Assembly: GCA_944322965.1 (NCBI GenBank)
Contig: CALUQR010000004.1
Coordinates: 62,001-126,000 of the forward strand
Origin: Vulcanimicrobiota bacterium
GTDB lineage: Bacteria > Vulcanimicrobiota > Xenobia > Xenobiales > Xenobiaceae
Direction of reading: 5' to 3'
Length of the DNA stretch: 64,000 nt
Positions 43,555 through 52,165 of this stretch are shown piece after piece. The notes under the pieces are model-generated. The model saw only the letters and a list, made by a program, of their open reading frames with translations. It was not told where the DNA came from and did not search any database. Each line of letters begins with the position of its first letter. Within the stretch, counting starts at the first letter, position 1. Both the position numbers and the translations under genes were made by a program.

Positions 43555-45138
43555 TCAGGGCCGCTCCCCCTCTGGGGTGGGAATCTCCAAAAGTTGCGGG
43601 GTAATCTCTAAACGGCGGTCGGGGAAGTCGCAACCTACGCTATGTTCGATAGCAGCAAAAGAGAGGTCGCGATCGTAGGTAGCCACCACGTAAGAGTTGC
43701 GGGCGTCATTCAAATTGCTCAGACTCTCTTGGACTTCCAAGGAGGTGCCGATGCCGTTTAAGAAGCGCTGGCGGGCCATATCGCTGTGGACCCAGGCCGC
43801 CTCTACCCGCTTGCGCGCCGTTTGCAAGACGACTTCTGAGAGCTGGAATTCGATCCAGGCTTTCTCCACGTCGAGGCGGATCGTATTGCAGAGCTGATCG
43901 CGCGAGGCCTGGAGGGAGCGGATTTGGGAGTCCAGCTCCATCAATTTCTGTTGGCGCGCTCCGCCGTCCCAAGCGGCCCAGTTGATACTCAAATTGAGCT
44001 GGTACATGCTGCAAGGGTAGCTGCGATAGCCAGGGGAAAAGATGTAGTCGGCGGAGAGGCCGATCTCCGGGCGGTTACTGCTCTCTTCGGCGGCCCGCAT
44101 CTCTTCAGCCACGGCGATACTGCGGTCGATACTCATAATCTCTAAGCGCCGACGCATGGCCAACTCTTGGAGGTCGGCTAGTTCGCAGAGGGGATCGACC
44201 TCGATGGGCTCCGGGGGCAAGAAGCGCAAGTTAGCCTTCTGCTCTTCGCTGGCGGGGCGCTCTTCCAAATCGCTCAAGAAGGTGGCGTTGGCCGTCTGGA
44301 CGCCGCTCAAACTGCGCTCCAACTGCTCGCGGGCCTCCGTCACCTGCAAGTCGGCTTGGATGACGTCGTAGAGGGCCATCACTCCCCGCCGGTAGAGCAA
44401 CTTGGAGTCGTTGAGATTCTTTTGGGTAACCTGCAAGTTGAGCTGGGCCACGTCGACTTGGGCTTGGGCCTTGAGGCAACCGATAAAGTCTTGCTTGACT
44501 TGGTAGGCTAGATCGCGCCTGGCGGCGGAGGCGTCTAAAGCGGCCACTCCGATCTGCAAGTAAGCGGCGGCGATCTGCTTTTCCACTTGGCCGAAGGTAG
44601 TTAAGAGGAGCTGCAAGGAGGCGTTTAGTTGGTTACTCAAAGCCTCCAAAGTGGTGCGCCCGGCGGTCATCTGCTTCCCTTGCCAAGTAGTCTTATTGCT
44701 GACTACAAATTGCAAGTTCTTTTGGGCTTGGGTCTGACCGTATTGGGCGTTAGCTTGGACTACCTTCTCGTCGGCGATCCGAATCTGAGAGTTCTGGCGC
44801 CAGGCCTTGCTGATACTATTCTCCATAGTATAGATCTCAGCCGCCTGGTTGATATCGAACTTATCTTGGCCGGTGACGGAGCGCTCCATCTGGCGCACGG
44901 CGTCCGTCCCCTCAATAATTTGCATCTCTAGGAGAGAGCGCGGCTCCTCCCCCGCCGGGTTCGCCCCAGCCGTCCCTTCCGGAGCGGCTTTGTAGGTAGC
45001 GTAGGGTTCCTCCTCGGGGGCTGAGGAAGCGGCCGGGGGATTATCAGTAGTCGCCGCTGGACTTGGCGCCGCTTGGGCCATCCCCCCGACTGCCAGAGCC
45101 AGTACCAATCCCAGCGTGACAAAACGCTTCTTATACAT
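43555..45138 (-). CDS. TolC-family outer-membrane efflux channel
   Basis: 527 residues with a signal peptide (FVTLGLVLALAVGGMAQA). It shows two long helical-hairpin repeats typical of TolC/OprM: YQVKQDFIGCLKAQAQVDVAQLNLQ... (about 205-260) and NTIRLDVEKAWIEFQLSEVVLQTARKRVEAA (about 425-460), each with strand regions after them. Residues 23-90 are a Pro/Ala-rich linker, unlike E. coli TolC. It completes a tolC-acrA-acrB order unusual in that the channel gene is first. No regulator gene (TetR/MarR) is adjacent. ATG at 45138. Confidence 0.93.
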   Translation of the reverse strand: MYKKRFVTLGLVLALAVGGMAQAAPSPAATTDNPPAASSAPEEEPYATYKAAPEGTAGANPAGEEPRSLLEMQIIEGTDAVRQMERSVTGQDKFDINQAAEIYTMENSISKAWRQNSQIRIADEKVVQANAQYGQTQAQKNLQFVVSNKTTWQGKQMTAGRTTLEALSNQLNASLQLLLTTFGQVEKQIAAAYLQIGVAALDASAARRDLAYQVKQDFIGCLKAQAQVDVAQLNLQVTQKNLNDSKLLYRRGVMALYDVIQADLQVTEAREQLERSLSGVQTANATFLSDLEERPASEEQKANLRFLPPEPIEVDPLCELADLQELAMRRRLEIMSIDRSIAVAEEMRAAEESSNRPEIGLSADYIFSPGYRSYPCSMYQLNLSINWAAWDGGARQQKLMELDSQIRSLQASRDQLCNTIRLDVEKAWIEFQLSEVVLQTARKRVEAAWVHSDMARQRFLNGIGTSLEVQESLSNLNDARNSYVVATYDRDLSFAAIEHSVGCDFPDRRLEITPQLLEIPTPEGERP

Positions 45139-45208
45139 AAAACTTACCTATCTGCAGAAGATATGGAACTCCTATTCTTTCCTAAGATCTGGCGGATCCC
45201 TCCACTAA

Positions 45209-45265
45209 AAAGAGACCATCCTCCCAGAAATATGGAATCTCCACTGGGGAAGAGACGGTCTCTTT
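45209..45265 (-). terminator. Probable terminator of the DUF4013 operon
   Basis: AAAGAGACC and GGTCTCTTT form the outer stem of a larger imperfect hairpin. On the minus strand the 3' arm ends GGTCTCTTTTTAG, giving a T-run. It lies between the DUF4013 stop (45320) and the tolC-like start. Confidence 0.6.
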
Positions 45266-45319
45266 AGAGTCTATTTAGAGGTCCAGGTTACGCCTGGAAA
45301 GTTAGATAAGGATAAGTAG

Positions 45320-46156
45320 TTAGAGATCGTCCCCCTGCCACATCTTGGGCTGCGGGATATGAGAAGCGAACCGCTCCCTATTCCGCGAGGTAGATCTATC
45401 GTCCTCAGAGGAGAGAGGGTCGTCCAAGTCGTTAAAGAGATCGCGATTATCTTCAGCCTCATCGTAGAGTTCGGCTCGGCCCGGGACCTCCATACAGAAT
45501 TGATGGTAATAGAGGCCGGTCCAAGTAAAGAGTGGCAAGACCCAAAGGGGAGTTATAAAAGCATACCCCATGACGGTGCTTCCCCATAAGACATTCCCCA
45601 AGAAGGCGTGCCCCAATTTACCACATACTACGGACGCTACTAGTTCTACTAGGGCGCATACTAGCCCCAACCCCATTAATTTCCAATAACCTGGAGCGGC
45701 GGTAGCGATCTTGTAGAGCGCGAGAGGATTGACCGCCAAGCTTCTACTTCCTCTAAAGCTCTGGGTCTGGGGGAGCGCGATGGCCACTGCAGACCCTAAA
45801 AAGCCATCTATTAAGACGCCGGCTAGCGTACAGACGGCGCCCAGCGCCGCCAAAGATGCTCCCGCTTGCTGAGGGTTACTAAAAAACATGGGACTAAAGG
45901 TCGCGAGAGCGTAGAAGGGTAGGAAGAAGACCATCAAACTCGCCCACCAATAGAACCCATCTACCCACAGAGCCCAATAATTTTCTAAGGGGGGCAAAGT
46001 ATCCTCACCCCGCCCCAGGGCCTGGACGGCGGCTACGCCATACCCAAAAATTATGGGACTAGTAATCAAAAGCAACCCGGCTACAACTAACTTTATATAG
46101 ATGCCTGCCATCCCGGGCGTAGCGCTAATGACGCGCCAAACTTTACCTAAAGACAT
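45320..46156 (-). CDS. DUF4013-like membrane protein, copy 1 of 6
   Basis: 278 residues, about six membrane helices. Family signature at the first helix end: PIIFGYGVAAVQALGRGEDTLPP (GYG about 40), then a WVDG segment, and near the C-terminus APGYWKL and YYHQFC. The C-terminal 50 residues are acidic and cytosolic. DUF4013 proteins have no known function. It is the last gene of a six-gene minus-strand run with short gaps, so it is surely cotranscribed. Copies 1-3 resemble each other more than copies 4-6. ATG at 46156. Confidence 0.8.
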   Translation of the reverse strand: MSLGKVWRVISATPGMAGIYIKLVVAGLLLITSPIIFGYGVAAVQALGRGEDTLPPLENYWALWVDGFYWWASLMVFFLPFYALATFSPMFFSNPQQAGASLAALGAVCTLAGVLIDGFLGSAVAIALPQTQSFRGSRSLAVNPLALYKIATAAPGYWKLMGLGLVCALVELVASVVCGKLGHAFLGNVLWGSTVMGYAFITPLWVLPLFTWTGLYYHQFCMEVPGRAELYDEAEDNRDLFNDLDDPLSSEDDRSTSRNRERFASHIPQPKMWQGDDL

Positions 46157-46186
46157 AGAGCCTACCCTTTCCTCACCTAAATAGTC

Positions 46187-46924
46187 TTAAAAACGCGTCG
46201 GGTCGGGGCCTACTAGAGGATCCTCCAGAGGATCCCCCTTGCCGATAGAGACTCTCTCGCCCTCCGCTGGCAGGGGTTCCAGATTAGCCCGCTCGGGACA
46301 GAATTGGGAGTAATACTGGCCGATTAAAATAAAGGTCAGAAGGACTAAGAAGGGTTGGACGATTATCCCCCCCAAGAAGGGGATAACTGAGGAGACTAAG
46401 GAGCCCAGAAGGCTGACCCCCAATAAGGTCAAGACCAATTTCCAATAGCCGGGCGCCCGCCGCGTCACGGACCCTAAGTTCCTTAAGTACTCTAATCCCG
46501 GGCGCGGCCACTCTACTCTACTGAGGCTGACCGCCGGCAAGAGCCAACAGCCCGCAAGGAAGGAGAGCAATAAGAAGATCAGGGTAAAGAAGAGGATGGA
46601 GACTAAGGCTATTAATTCCTCATCGACCGCCACCACTAGCCCGACCATGAAGAAAGCGGTCAGCACGAAGAGGGGGATATAGAAGAGGAAGAGGGTCCCC
46701 ATTACCCACAGTCCCTCTATAAAGAGGGCCCACAACTCCTCAGGAGAGAGGCGGATAGGGGGCAGCTCCTCCCCTCGCCCCACCGCTCGTACTAAGCGCT
46801 GTCCATAACCGAAGGTTATGGGACTGGTCACTAAAAAGACGGTGGCCGCCAAGAGGATGAGATAAGTGCGCACCCAATCGCGAGTAGCAAAGATCTGATT
46901 GAGAGCCTGGGGAGCTGAGATCAA
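46187..46924 (-). CDS. DUF4013-like membrane protein, copy 2 of 6
   Basis: 245 residues. Signature PITFGYGQRLVRAVGRGEELPP, then LWALFIEGL, and later APGYWKLVLTLLGVSLLGS, IPFLGG and GQYYSQFCPE. TTG start at 46924 with GGAGGAAGG upstream. The N-terminus LNQIFATRDWVRTYL matches the first-subgroup pattern (copies 1-3). Hydrophobic helices make up most of the protein; no catalytic motif. Function unknown. Confidence 0.8.
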   Translation of the reverse strand: MISAPQALNQIFATRDWVRTYLILLAATVFLVTSPITFGYGQRLVRAVGRGEELPPIRLSPEELWALFIEGLWVMGTLFLFYIPLFVLTAFFMVGLVVAVDEELIALVSILFFTLIFLLLSFLAGCWLLPAVSLSRVEWPRPGLEYLRNLGSVTRRAPGYWKLVLTLLGVSLLGSLVSSVIPFLGGIIVQPFLVLLTFILIGQYYSQFCPERANLEPLPAEGERVSIGKGDPLEDPLVGPDPTRF

Positions 46925-46952
46925 AACCTTCCTCCACTTAATAAAATTATCT

Positions 46953-47663
46953 TTAAGACTGCGCCGGACCCTCTAAGGGATCGTCGGAGCCGAAGAGTTC
47001 CGCGTCCATAGCTTCCTTCTCCGCCAGGGGATCTATCGAAATAGCAAACTGGGCGTAGTAGAGACCTACCGCAGCGCTAATCAATAAGGCGATTAAAGCC
47101 TGAGCGATAGAATTACCTATAAAAGGAATAAAGCTCAAGAAGAAATTTAGAATCGCGGTCAAGACGATACTGCCGCCCCCTATCGCCATGTAGCCGGGGG
47201 CCGCCTGGGACAGGGCGCGCAATTTTTTCAGACTGGCTATTACAAAACCGCCATCGGCATCCGCCAGAGCCCCAAAGAGTACGGGCGAAAGATAAGCGCA
47301 GACTATGCAGCCTACGATAAAACACAGAAGGCAGAGCACTACCGACAGCAGAGCGATGGCCGTCCCCTTGATAACCCCAGCGGACATCAGGAGCAGCAGG
47401 ATGATAGGCAGGAGTAAGAAGGGCGCAACTAAGAGCAAGATACTGAGCAGATAGCGCAGGCCATCCACAAAGTAGTTAAAAAAGTCGTTCCAGGCGAAGG
47501 GGGGCAGCTCCGTCCCACCCGCCCCTACGTAGCGCACTACCTGCACCCCATACCCATAGACGGCGGGCAGAGGGAGAATGAGTAGGCTGCAGATGAAGAC
47601 GCTGAAGAAGGTGAGACCTAAACCCTTGGAATTCAAGATTAAGTTAAAAGCCTTAGCTAGCAA
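46953..47663 (-). CDS. DUF4013-like membrane protein, copy 3 of 6
   Basis: 236 residues. Signature PAVYGYGVQVVRYVGAGGTELPPF, FVDGLRY, then APGYMAIGGGS, IPFIGN and GLYYAQFAISID. The start is TTG at 47663 with AAGGAGG upstream. Its middle helices are richer in Leu/Val than those of copies 1 and 2. Small gaps (28 bp and 52 bp) join it to its neighbours. Confidence 0.8.
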   Translation of the reverse strand: MLAKAFNLILNSKGLGLTFFSVFICSLLILPLPAVYGYGVQVVRYVGAGGTELPPFAWNDFFNYFVDGLRYLLSILLLVAPFLLLPIILLLLMSAGVIKGTAIALLSVVLCLLCFIVGCIVCAYLSPVLFGALADADGGFVIASLKKLRALSQAAPGYMAIGGGSIVLTAILNFFLSFIPFIGNSIAQALIALLISAAVGLYYAQFAISIDPLAEKEAMDAELFGSDDPLEGPAQS

Positions 47664-47715
47664 CCTTATCCTCCTTAAGGGGACTCTAGTCCACTATTAA
47701 TTTTATATACATATT

Positions 47716-48519
47716 CTAGAAGGGGGTGTCGGCATCCCGCTTCAAAATCTCTTCTTTAGAGAGCATAGCCGCATGTTCGGCCTCTATTTCAGCGGCGTCG
47801 GGGGCGTCCGGGGCTGGGCTCTTAGCCATAGAGGGGAAATTGACTCGCCCTAAGATGTCGCCCTTAACCCACTCCTCCCGGTAATCGAGCATCGACTGGC
47901 CGATAAAGTAGGGAATGGCCATCCAAGCGTAGGCGATTAGTAACCAAAAGACTAAGAAAGCTAATAAGCGATGGAAAAGTTGGGGCTCGGGGAAGATATA
48001 GGGTAAGAGCAGATAGGGCAAGCTCAAGAGAATAGACCAACAGCACCCGACGAAAAGCATAAAGACGCAGGGACCGGGGTTGACAAAGAGGGGGGCGAAG
48101 AGATTGCGCAAAGTGCGCATACCGCCGCCCAAGCCCTCCTCGGAAGCGGCCTGCATAATAGTCGAAAACCAGAAGTAGACGCAGCCTACCGTCTGCAGGA
48201 AGACGATCAGTAAGTAGCCCGCCGGATCGTCTGGGCCGCGCACTATAAAGCGCGCTAAGAAGAGAAGTATCATCCCCCAGAGGATAGTCAAGAGGGTGGC
48301 TAAGACTCCCACTCTGAGCCCCATAAACCACTGGCTACCTAGGCGCAATTCGGGCAAAGTAGCCTCCTTAGTCCCCTTGCGCAGGACTTCCCGCACAATA
48401 TCTACCCCATAGCCGATGGGGAAGAAGACAGTTAGAGTGAGGAACCACAGATAGAAGAACTTACTGCCAAAATCGGACTGATGTCGGGGCCAAGCGATGT
48501 GACCCAAGAGCGTATTCAT
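47716..48519 (-). CDS. DUF4013-like membrane protein, copy 4 of 6
   Basis: 267 residues. Starts the second subgroup, with HIAWPRHQSDFGSKF before the first helix. Signature FFPIGYGVDIVREVLRKGTKEATLPEL, then WFMGLRVG. About six helices. The C-terminal tail (about 225-267) is hydrophilic and acidic. ATG at 48519 with GAGGAG upstream. The W-P-x-x-Q motif before the first helix is shared with copies 5 and 6. Confidence 0.8.
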   Translation of the reverse strand: MNTLLGHIAWPRHQSDFGSKFFYLWFLTLTVFFPIGYGVDIVREVLRKGTKEATLPELRLGSQWFMGLRVGVLATLLTILWGMILLFLARFIVRGPDDPAGYLLIVFLQTVGCVYFWFSTIMQAASEEGLGGGMRTLRNLFAPLFVNPGPCVFMLFVGCCWSILLSLPYLLLPYIFPEPQLFHRLLAFLVFWLLIAYAWMAIPYFIGQSMLDYREEWVKGDILGRVNFPSMAKSPAPDAPDAAEIEAEHAAMLSKEEILKRDADTPF

Positions 48520-48557
48520 AATTAGACTCCTCTAAAAGTACTCCCCTTTTAATCCCG

Positions 48558-49292
48558 CTACTCTTTAGGCGCCACCTCAGGGAAAGTAAAATCTTCATCT
48601 CTATCTAAGAGATCGTTAGCGCTCTCCTCGCCATCCATAGAGAAGGCGGCCTCCGGAGCTAAGCCCGCTTCTACTAAGCGCTGCCGCTGCAGGTAGAGGT
48701 AACTCCCCAATAAGAAGGGGAAAGCCATCATGTAGTAGGCGTTAGTAAAGAAGATACCAACTACACAGAAGAAGAGACCCAGGCCCGTCAGGGACTGCCA
48801 GAGCATGCCCACAATTACTAAAGGTAAGTAAGAGCTAAAATCGGAGCGGACCATCCCCCACAGAGCTTGTAAGTCGGTCACCTGGCTAGGCTGTAAAGCC
48901 ATCCGCATGAGGATGGCGGGCAAAAAGATGAAGGTCACTACGCTCCCCAAACCGCTGCAGAGTTGGAAGAGCAAACGCAAGATTAAGTTATCGCCGCCCC
49001 AGAAGAAGATGTTAAGGACTAGAGAGAGGATAGCCGCCAAGATTAAGGGCAGAGTCAGAGCCATATTGAGGAGGGAGGCCACTAAGCCCTCCTTCCAATA
49101 GCCCCAGAGGCGATCGCTACTTAAAGGGGGGAGGGCGACCTCCCGAGGTCCCAAGCGAGCGGTACGCCTAATCAGTTCAATCCCGTAACCTAGGGGGATA
49201 AAGAGGGTCAGGAAGCTTAAGCCCAGCCACAGGAGGGTGGAGCCCCAAGAGCGCTGGCGCGCCGGCCAGCTAATATGCGCTAAATAATCCAT
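48558..49292 (-). CDS. DUF4013-like membrane protein, copy 5 of 6
   Basis: 244 residues. Begins HISWPARQRSWGS, signature FIPLGYGIELIRRTARLGPREVALPPL, then YWKEGLVASLL. Ends with an acidic tail (DGEESANDLLDRDEDFTF). ATG at 49292. The closest neighbour in pattern is copy 4. Function unknown. Confidence 0.8.
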   Translation of the reverse strand: MDYLAHISWPARQRSWGSTLLWLGLSFLTLFIPLGYGIELIRRTARLGPREVALPPLSSDRLWGYWKEGLVASLLNMALTLPLILAAILSLVLNIFFWGGDNLILRLLFQLCSGLGSVVTFIFLPAILMRMALQPSQVTDLQALWGMVRSDFSSYLPLVIVGMLWQSLTGLGLFFCVVGIFFTNAYYMMAFPFLLGSYLYLQRQRLVEAGLAPEAAFSMDGEESANDLLDRDEDFTFPEVAPKE

Positions 49293-49310
49293 CTCTCCGC
49301 CTCAACTTTC

Positions 49311-50081
49311 TTAAGCTGACGTCTCTCCATCTAAGTTTGCCGGCCGCTCCGGCTGGCTAGGGGGAGCGCTCTGCGCCTCTTGCTCATCCTCTACGAGGGG
49401 AGTATCTAACTCATCTACTTCCGGTCCAGCCTCCAAGGGAAGGGCGTAGAATTCAGCGGGTACCGCCTCCGCCGTAATGAGGAGCGCCCGATGTTCCGAT
49501 AAGTAACTACCTACATAATGGCCCAAAAAGAGCAAGGCGTAGGCCCCAGTAAAGGGGACGCCTAACCCGCAGGCGAGCATTCCCAAAAGGCTAACCAGGG
49601 CGGCCCCAATAGCTATAGCCAAAAAACCTATGCGGCCGGGGGTATCGATAGCTTGGAAGAGCTCCAATAGAGCGGAGTAAGAGAAGAGCTCTCCCCAACC
49701 CTGCCCCTCCCGACTAGTCACGGCTACGCGAATCATCAAGTAGGGTAAGACGGCCATTAATAAGAGGTAACCCGCCCCTATGACCGCCAGTTTCAAGAGG
49801 AAGCTGATAGAGCCTACGATCCCAGCTACGATATTGATAACGATGAATAAGAGGGCCGCTAAGAGCAAGACTTTGACCCCTTGCACGAAGTAGGGGCCCA
49901 AAGTTTTAGGGTTCCAATCGACTTCTGGCAGCTCGCAATTCTGGGGGTCGACAGCCGCCCGGCGCAGGACCTCCACCCCATAACCGAGGGGCACTAAGAA
50001 GAATAAGATCCCGCAGATCCCTAAAACTAAAATTTTGTTAATATATCCCTCCTGCTTAGAGGGCCACAAGAGTGACTGCAT
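49311..50081 (-). CDS. DUF4013-like membrane protein, copy 6 of 6 (first gene of the operon)
   Basis: About 256 residues. I place the start at ATG 50081: AAGGA lies 9 bp upstream and the resulting N-terminus MQSLLWPSKQEG matches the WPxxQ start of copies 4 and 5. A longer frame exists to 50189 but its extra residues are not membrane-like and include the probable promoter region. Signature FFLVPLGYGVEVLRRA...CELPEVDW, then FVQGVKVLLLA. Acidic Pro/Glu C-terminal tail. It heads the operon and is divergent from rpmB. Confidence 0.78.
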   Translation of the reverse strand: MQSLLWPSKQEGYINKILVLGICGILFFLVPLGYGVEVLRRAAVDPQNCELPEVDWNPKTLGPYFVQGVKVLLLAALLFIVINIVAGIVGSISFLLKLAVIGAGYLLLMAVLPYLMIRVAVTSREGQGWGELFSYSALLELFQAIDTPGRIGFLAIAIGAALVSLLGMLACGLGVPFTGAYALLFLGHYVGSYLSEHRALLITAEAVPAEFYALPLEAGPEVDELDTPLVEDEQEAQSAPPSQPERPANLDGETSA

Positions 50082-50220
50082 AAGAACCATTCCTTCCCGC
50101 TGGCGGGGTCCAAGGCTAAAGATATACCCTTGAATCCGGCTTCCGCGCCTAGATAGCACAATATTAACAAAAAACTTCCTCCTCTCCAAGGGAGCTCCTC
50201 TCAGCCGCTAGGCGCCACTC
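50082..50220. other. Divergent gap between the DUF4013 operon and the rpmB promoter
   Basis: About 140 bp that should hold the DUF4013 promoter. A TGTGCTATCTAG sequence on the minus strand (near 50150) resembles the extended -10 form seen elsewhere, but matches poorly and has no -35. Confidence 0.35.
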
Positions 50221-50249
50221 TAGACAAGGAAAAATCCTTGTGCTAGAAT
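50221..50249 (+). promoter_or_regulatory. Promoter of rpmB-thiT-thiN
   Basis: TAGACA (50221-50226), 17-bp spacer, TAGAAT (50244-50249), with TG at 50241-50242 (extended -10). Each hexamer has one mismatch to consensus. It is 115 bp upstream of the rpmB ATG. Confidence 0.78.
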
Positions 50250-50256
50250 GCTACCG

Positions 50257-50363
50257 CTGTTGTTGCTCTCTATAACGGTAAGCCCCTCTGGGGCCGATTC
50301 GTTCGTCCGGCTCCACCGGAACCGTGCGCAGTAGAGCACGGACATGACAGGAGGAACATAATA
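50257..50363 (+). promoter_or_regulatory. Structured 5' leader of rpmB
   Basis: About 105-nt untranslated leader with at least one clear hairpin, CCGTGC...GCACGG, just before the ribosome binding site (AGGAGGA). Feedback control of ribosomal protein genes by such leaders is common, but no known motif was recognised. Confidence 0.4.
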
Positions 50364-50558
50364 ATGTCCAGAGTTTGCGATTATTGCGGTAAGGGTCCGT
50401 CCAGTGGCAACATGGTTAGTCACTCTAACCGCCATACCCGCCGTCGCTGGTTGCCTAACTTGCAGAAGGTCAGCGTCATGATTAAGGGCGTGCCCAAGTC
50501 CATTAAGGTCTGTACGCGCTGCCTGCGCTCTTGGAAGCACAATCAGATCGCCGAATAG
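50364..50558 (+). CDS. rpmB: 50S ribosomal protein L28
   Basis: 64 residues. L28 of the large ribosomal subunit: [27 protein letters not shown] and the C-terminal [11 protein letters not shown]. Both CxxC pairs (CDYC and CTRC) are kept, giving the zinc-binding form. Length is normal for bacterial L28. ATG at 50364 follows AGGAGG. It is the first gene of a + strand unit with thiamine genes. Confidence 0.97.
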   Translation: MSRVCDYCGKGPSSGNMVSHSNRHTRRRWLPNLQKVSVMIKGVPKSIKVCTRCLRSWKHNQIAE

Positions 50559-50592
50559 TTGAAGCTTATTCTTTTATAGGAATTTTAGCGAC

Positions 50593-51135
50593 GTGGCTGA
50601 GTCTTTGGCCAGGCCGACGAGGGAGTCGGGGCGGAGCATTTCCGAGGTGGGAATTGCGGTCGCCCTCTCTCTTTTGTTGGCCCTTTTTAACTTGGCGCCC
50701 TGGCCCCAAGGGGGACAGATCTCTTTAGATATGCTCCCTATCCTCCTCTTGGCCCGCTGGCGGGGCTGGCGCGCGGGGACCTTGGCGGGGGTCAGTTATG
50801 GGCTCCTCCACCTCCTGCAAGAGCCCGTCTTGCTCCATCCCCTCCAAGTCTTATTAGATTACCCTCTGGCCTACGGCGCCTTGGGCTTAGCGGGCCTCCC
50901 CGCTCTGCGCGGCCATATCTACCCCGCCCTAACCTTAGCCCTGGGGGCCCGCTTTAGCTGCCACTTCCTCTCCGGGCTCATCTTTCTGCCCCTCTTCTTG
51001 CCTAGCGAGAACCTGCCCGCCAACCCCTTCCTCTGGTCTTTGGCCTATAATGGCAGCTTCTTACTCTTGCCGGGCGCCCTCATGTTCTTTTTAGTACCCC
51101 CCTTAAGTCAAGCTCTGGAGGCCCATCTCTCATGA
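50593..51135 (+). CDS. thiT: ThiT-like thiamine transporter (energy-coupling factor S component)
   Basis: 180 residues, about six membrane helices. The pattern PQGGQISLDMLPILLLARWRGWRAGTLAGVSYGLLHLLQEP matches ThiT, the substrate-binding S component that brings thiamine in with the shared ECF module (EcfA/A'/T, not seen here). The next gene, thiamine pyrophosphokinase, overlaps by 4 bp and supports the assignment. GTG start at 50593, 34 bp after rpmB. I looked for a TPP riboswitch upstream and saw none. Confidence 0.85.
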   Translation: MAESLARPTRESGRSISEVGIAVALSLLLALFNLAPWPQGGQISLDMLPILLLARWRGWRAGTLAGVSYGLLHLLQEPVLLHPLQVLLDYPLAYGALGLAGLPALRGHIYPALTLALGARFSCHFLSGLIFLPLFLPSENLPANPFLWSLAYNGSFLLLPGALMFFLVPPLSQALEAHLS

Positions 51136-51782
51136 CTCTCAATCCGCCCGCCCGCGCCCTCTTAGCCGCCGGAGGCCCCCCGCCTCCCCCTAGTTTTATC
51201 CGCCAGATCTATAAGCCCCAAGATTTTGTCATTGCCGCCGATAGCGGAGCGGAAGTCCTCTGGGCCAGCCAAGTCCCTATCGATCTGCTAGTAGGCGACT
51301 TTGACTCCCTCACCAAGAGCCTAACCCCCCAACTGGCTCCCGTCCCCCGCTTAGAGTACCCTTGCGATAAGGACGCTAGCGACTTAGAACTGGCCCTCCT
51401 AGAGGCCCACCGCCGCCAGATCTCGGAAGTGGCTATCGTAGCCGCCCTAGAGGGCAGATTAGATCACACCCTCTTTAATCTTATCTCCCTTTTGGAGAAG
51501 GCCGATAAACTGAAACTTAAAGCGACCATCTTCTCCCCCCACACGACCCTCTTCCAGCTCTCTAAAGGGCAAGAGTCTACCTTCCCGGCGCCGGTGGGGG
51601 CCACCCTCTCCCTCCTCCCCTTGGACGCGCGAGCTAAGGTCAGCCTCCAAGGGGTCAAGTGGCCCCTGCAAGAAGAGACTCTGCAGCGCTCCTCTACCCG
51701 CGGCCTCTCCAATTTAGTACTCGCTTCGCCTATAAAAATAACCGCCCATCAAGGGCGGCTCTTAGTGATCCTCAGTAACTAA
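51132..51782 (+). CDS. thiN: Thiamine pyrophosphokinase
   Basis: 216 residues. Converts imported thiamine and ATP into thiamine diphosphate. Motifs: VIAADSGAEVL, LLVGDFDSL (Mg/ATP site), PCDKDASDLELAL (thiamine and ATP contacts) and EGRLDHTLFNL. The C-terminal beta-sandwich (LPLDARAKVSLQGVKWPL) is typical. It overlaps thiT by 4 bp (ATGA), so translation is coupled. It converges with the CheY-like gene, only 7 bp between stops and no terminator visible. Confidence 0.95.
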   Translation: MTLNPPARALLAAGGPPPPPSFIRQIYKPQDFVIAADSGAEVLWASQVPIDLLVGDFDSLTKSLTPQLAPVPRLEYPCDKDASDLELALLEAHRRQISEVAIVAALEGRLDHTLFNLISLLEKADKLKLKATIFSPHTTLFQLSKGQESTFPAPVGATLSLLPLDARAKVSLQGVKWPLQEETLQRSSTRGLSNLVLASPIKITAHQGRLLVILSN

Positions 51783-51789
51783 AGTCCCT

Positions 51790-52164
51790 TTAGCCCTCGG
51801 CGGGCTCCTCTAAGACTTTAGAGACTACGGCTTGGACCTGTTCCGGGGCGAAGGGCTTAATAATAAAGCCGCTCGCTCCCAACTCCATAGCTTGCTTAAT
51901 ATAATCTTCCATCCCCAAAGCGGTCACCATAACGACTCGGGCGGCGGGATTGAGCTTTAAGATTTGGCGCAAGGTCTCTAAGCCGTCTTGCTCGGGCATC
52001 AAAATATCTAAAGTTACTAGATCGGGAGAGTTAGCGCTATAGAGCTCTACCGCTAAGCGCCCTCCCTCCGCCTCTTCTACCTCATAGCCCATGCTCTCCA
52101 TAATTTCGCCCAACATGAGGCGCATAAATTTGGAGTCATCTACAACTAGGACGCGATAGGCCAT
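51790..52164 (-). CDS. CheY-like single-domain response regulator
   Basis: 124 residues, only a receiver domain. Acidic pocket LVVDDSKFM (Asp pair 8-9), phosphorylation site LVTLDILMPEQDG (Asp about 54), Thr in VMVTALG, and Lys in IIKPFAPEQV. The E-x-M-G...LDILMPEQDG pattern is that of CheY/TspO-type stand-alone regulators. No output domain, so it acts through protein contact. It starts 1 bp after the dtd stop and is the last gene of the RSH operon. No histidine kinase is in the window. Confidence 0.93.
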   Translation of the reverse strand: MAYRVLVVDDSKFMRLMLGEIMESMGYEVEEAEGGRLAVELYSANSPDLVTLDILMPEQDGLETLRQILKLNPAARVVMVTALGMEDYIKQAMELGASGFIIKPFAPEQVQAVVSKVLEEPAEG

Positions 52165-52165
52165 C

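Noticed and set aside
50559-50592. TPP riboswitch before thiT
   Set aside because: Only 34 bp separate rpmB and thiT, too short for a TPP aptamer, and no THI-box words were seen in the rpmB leader either.
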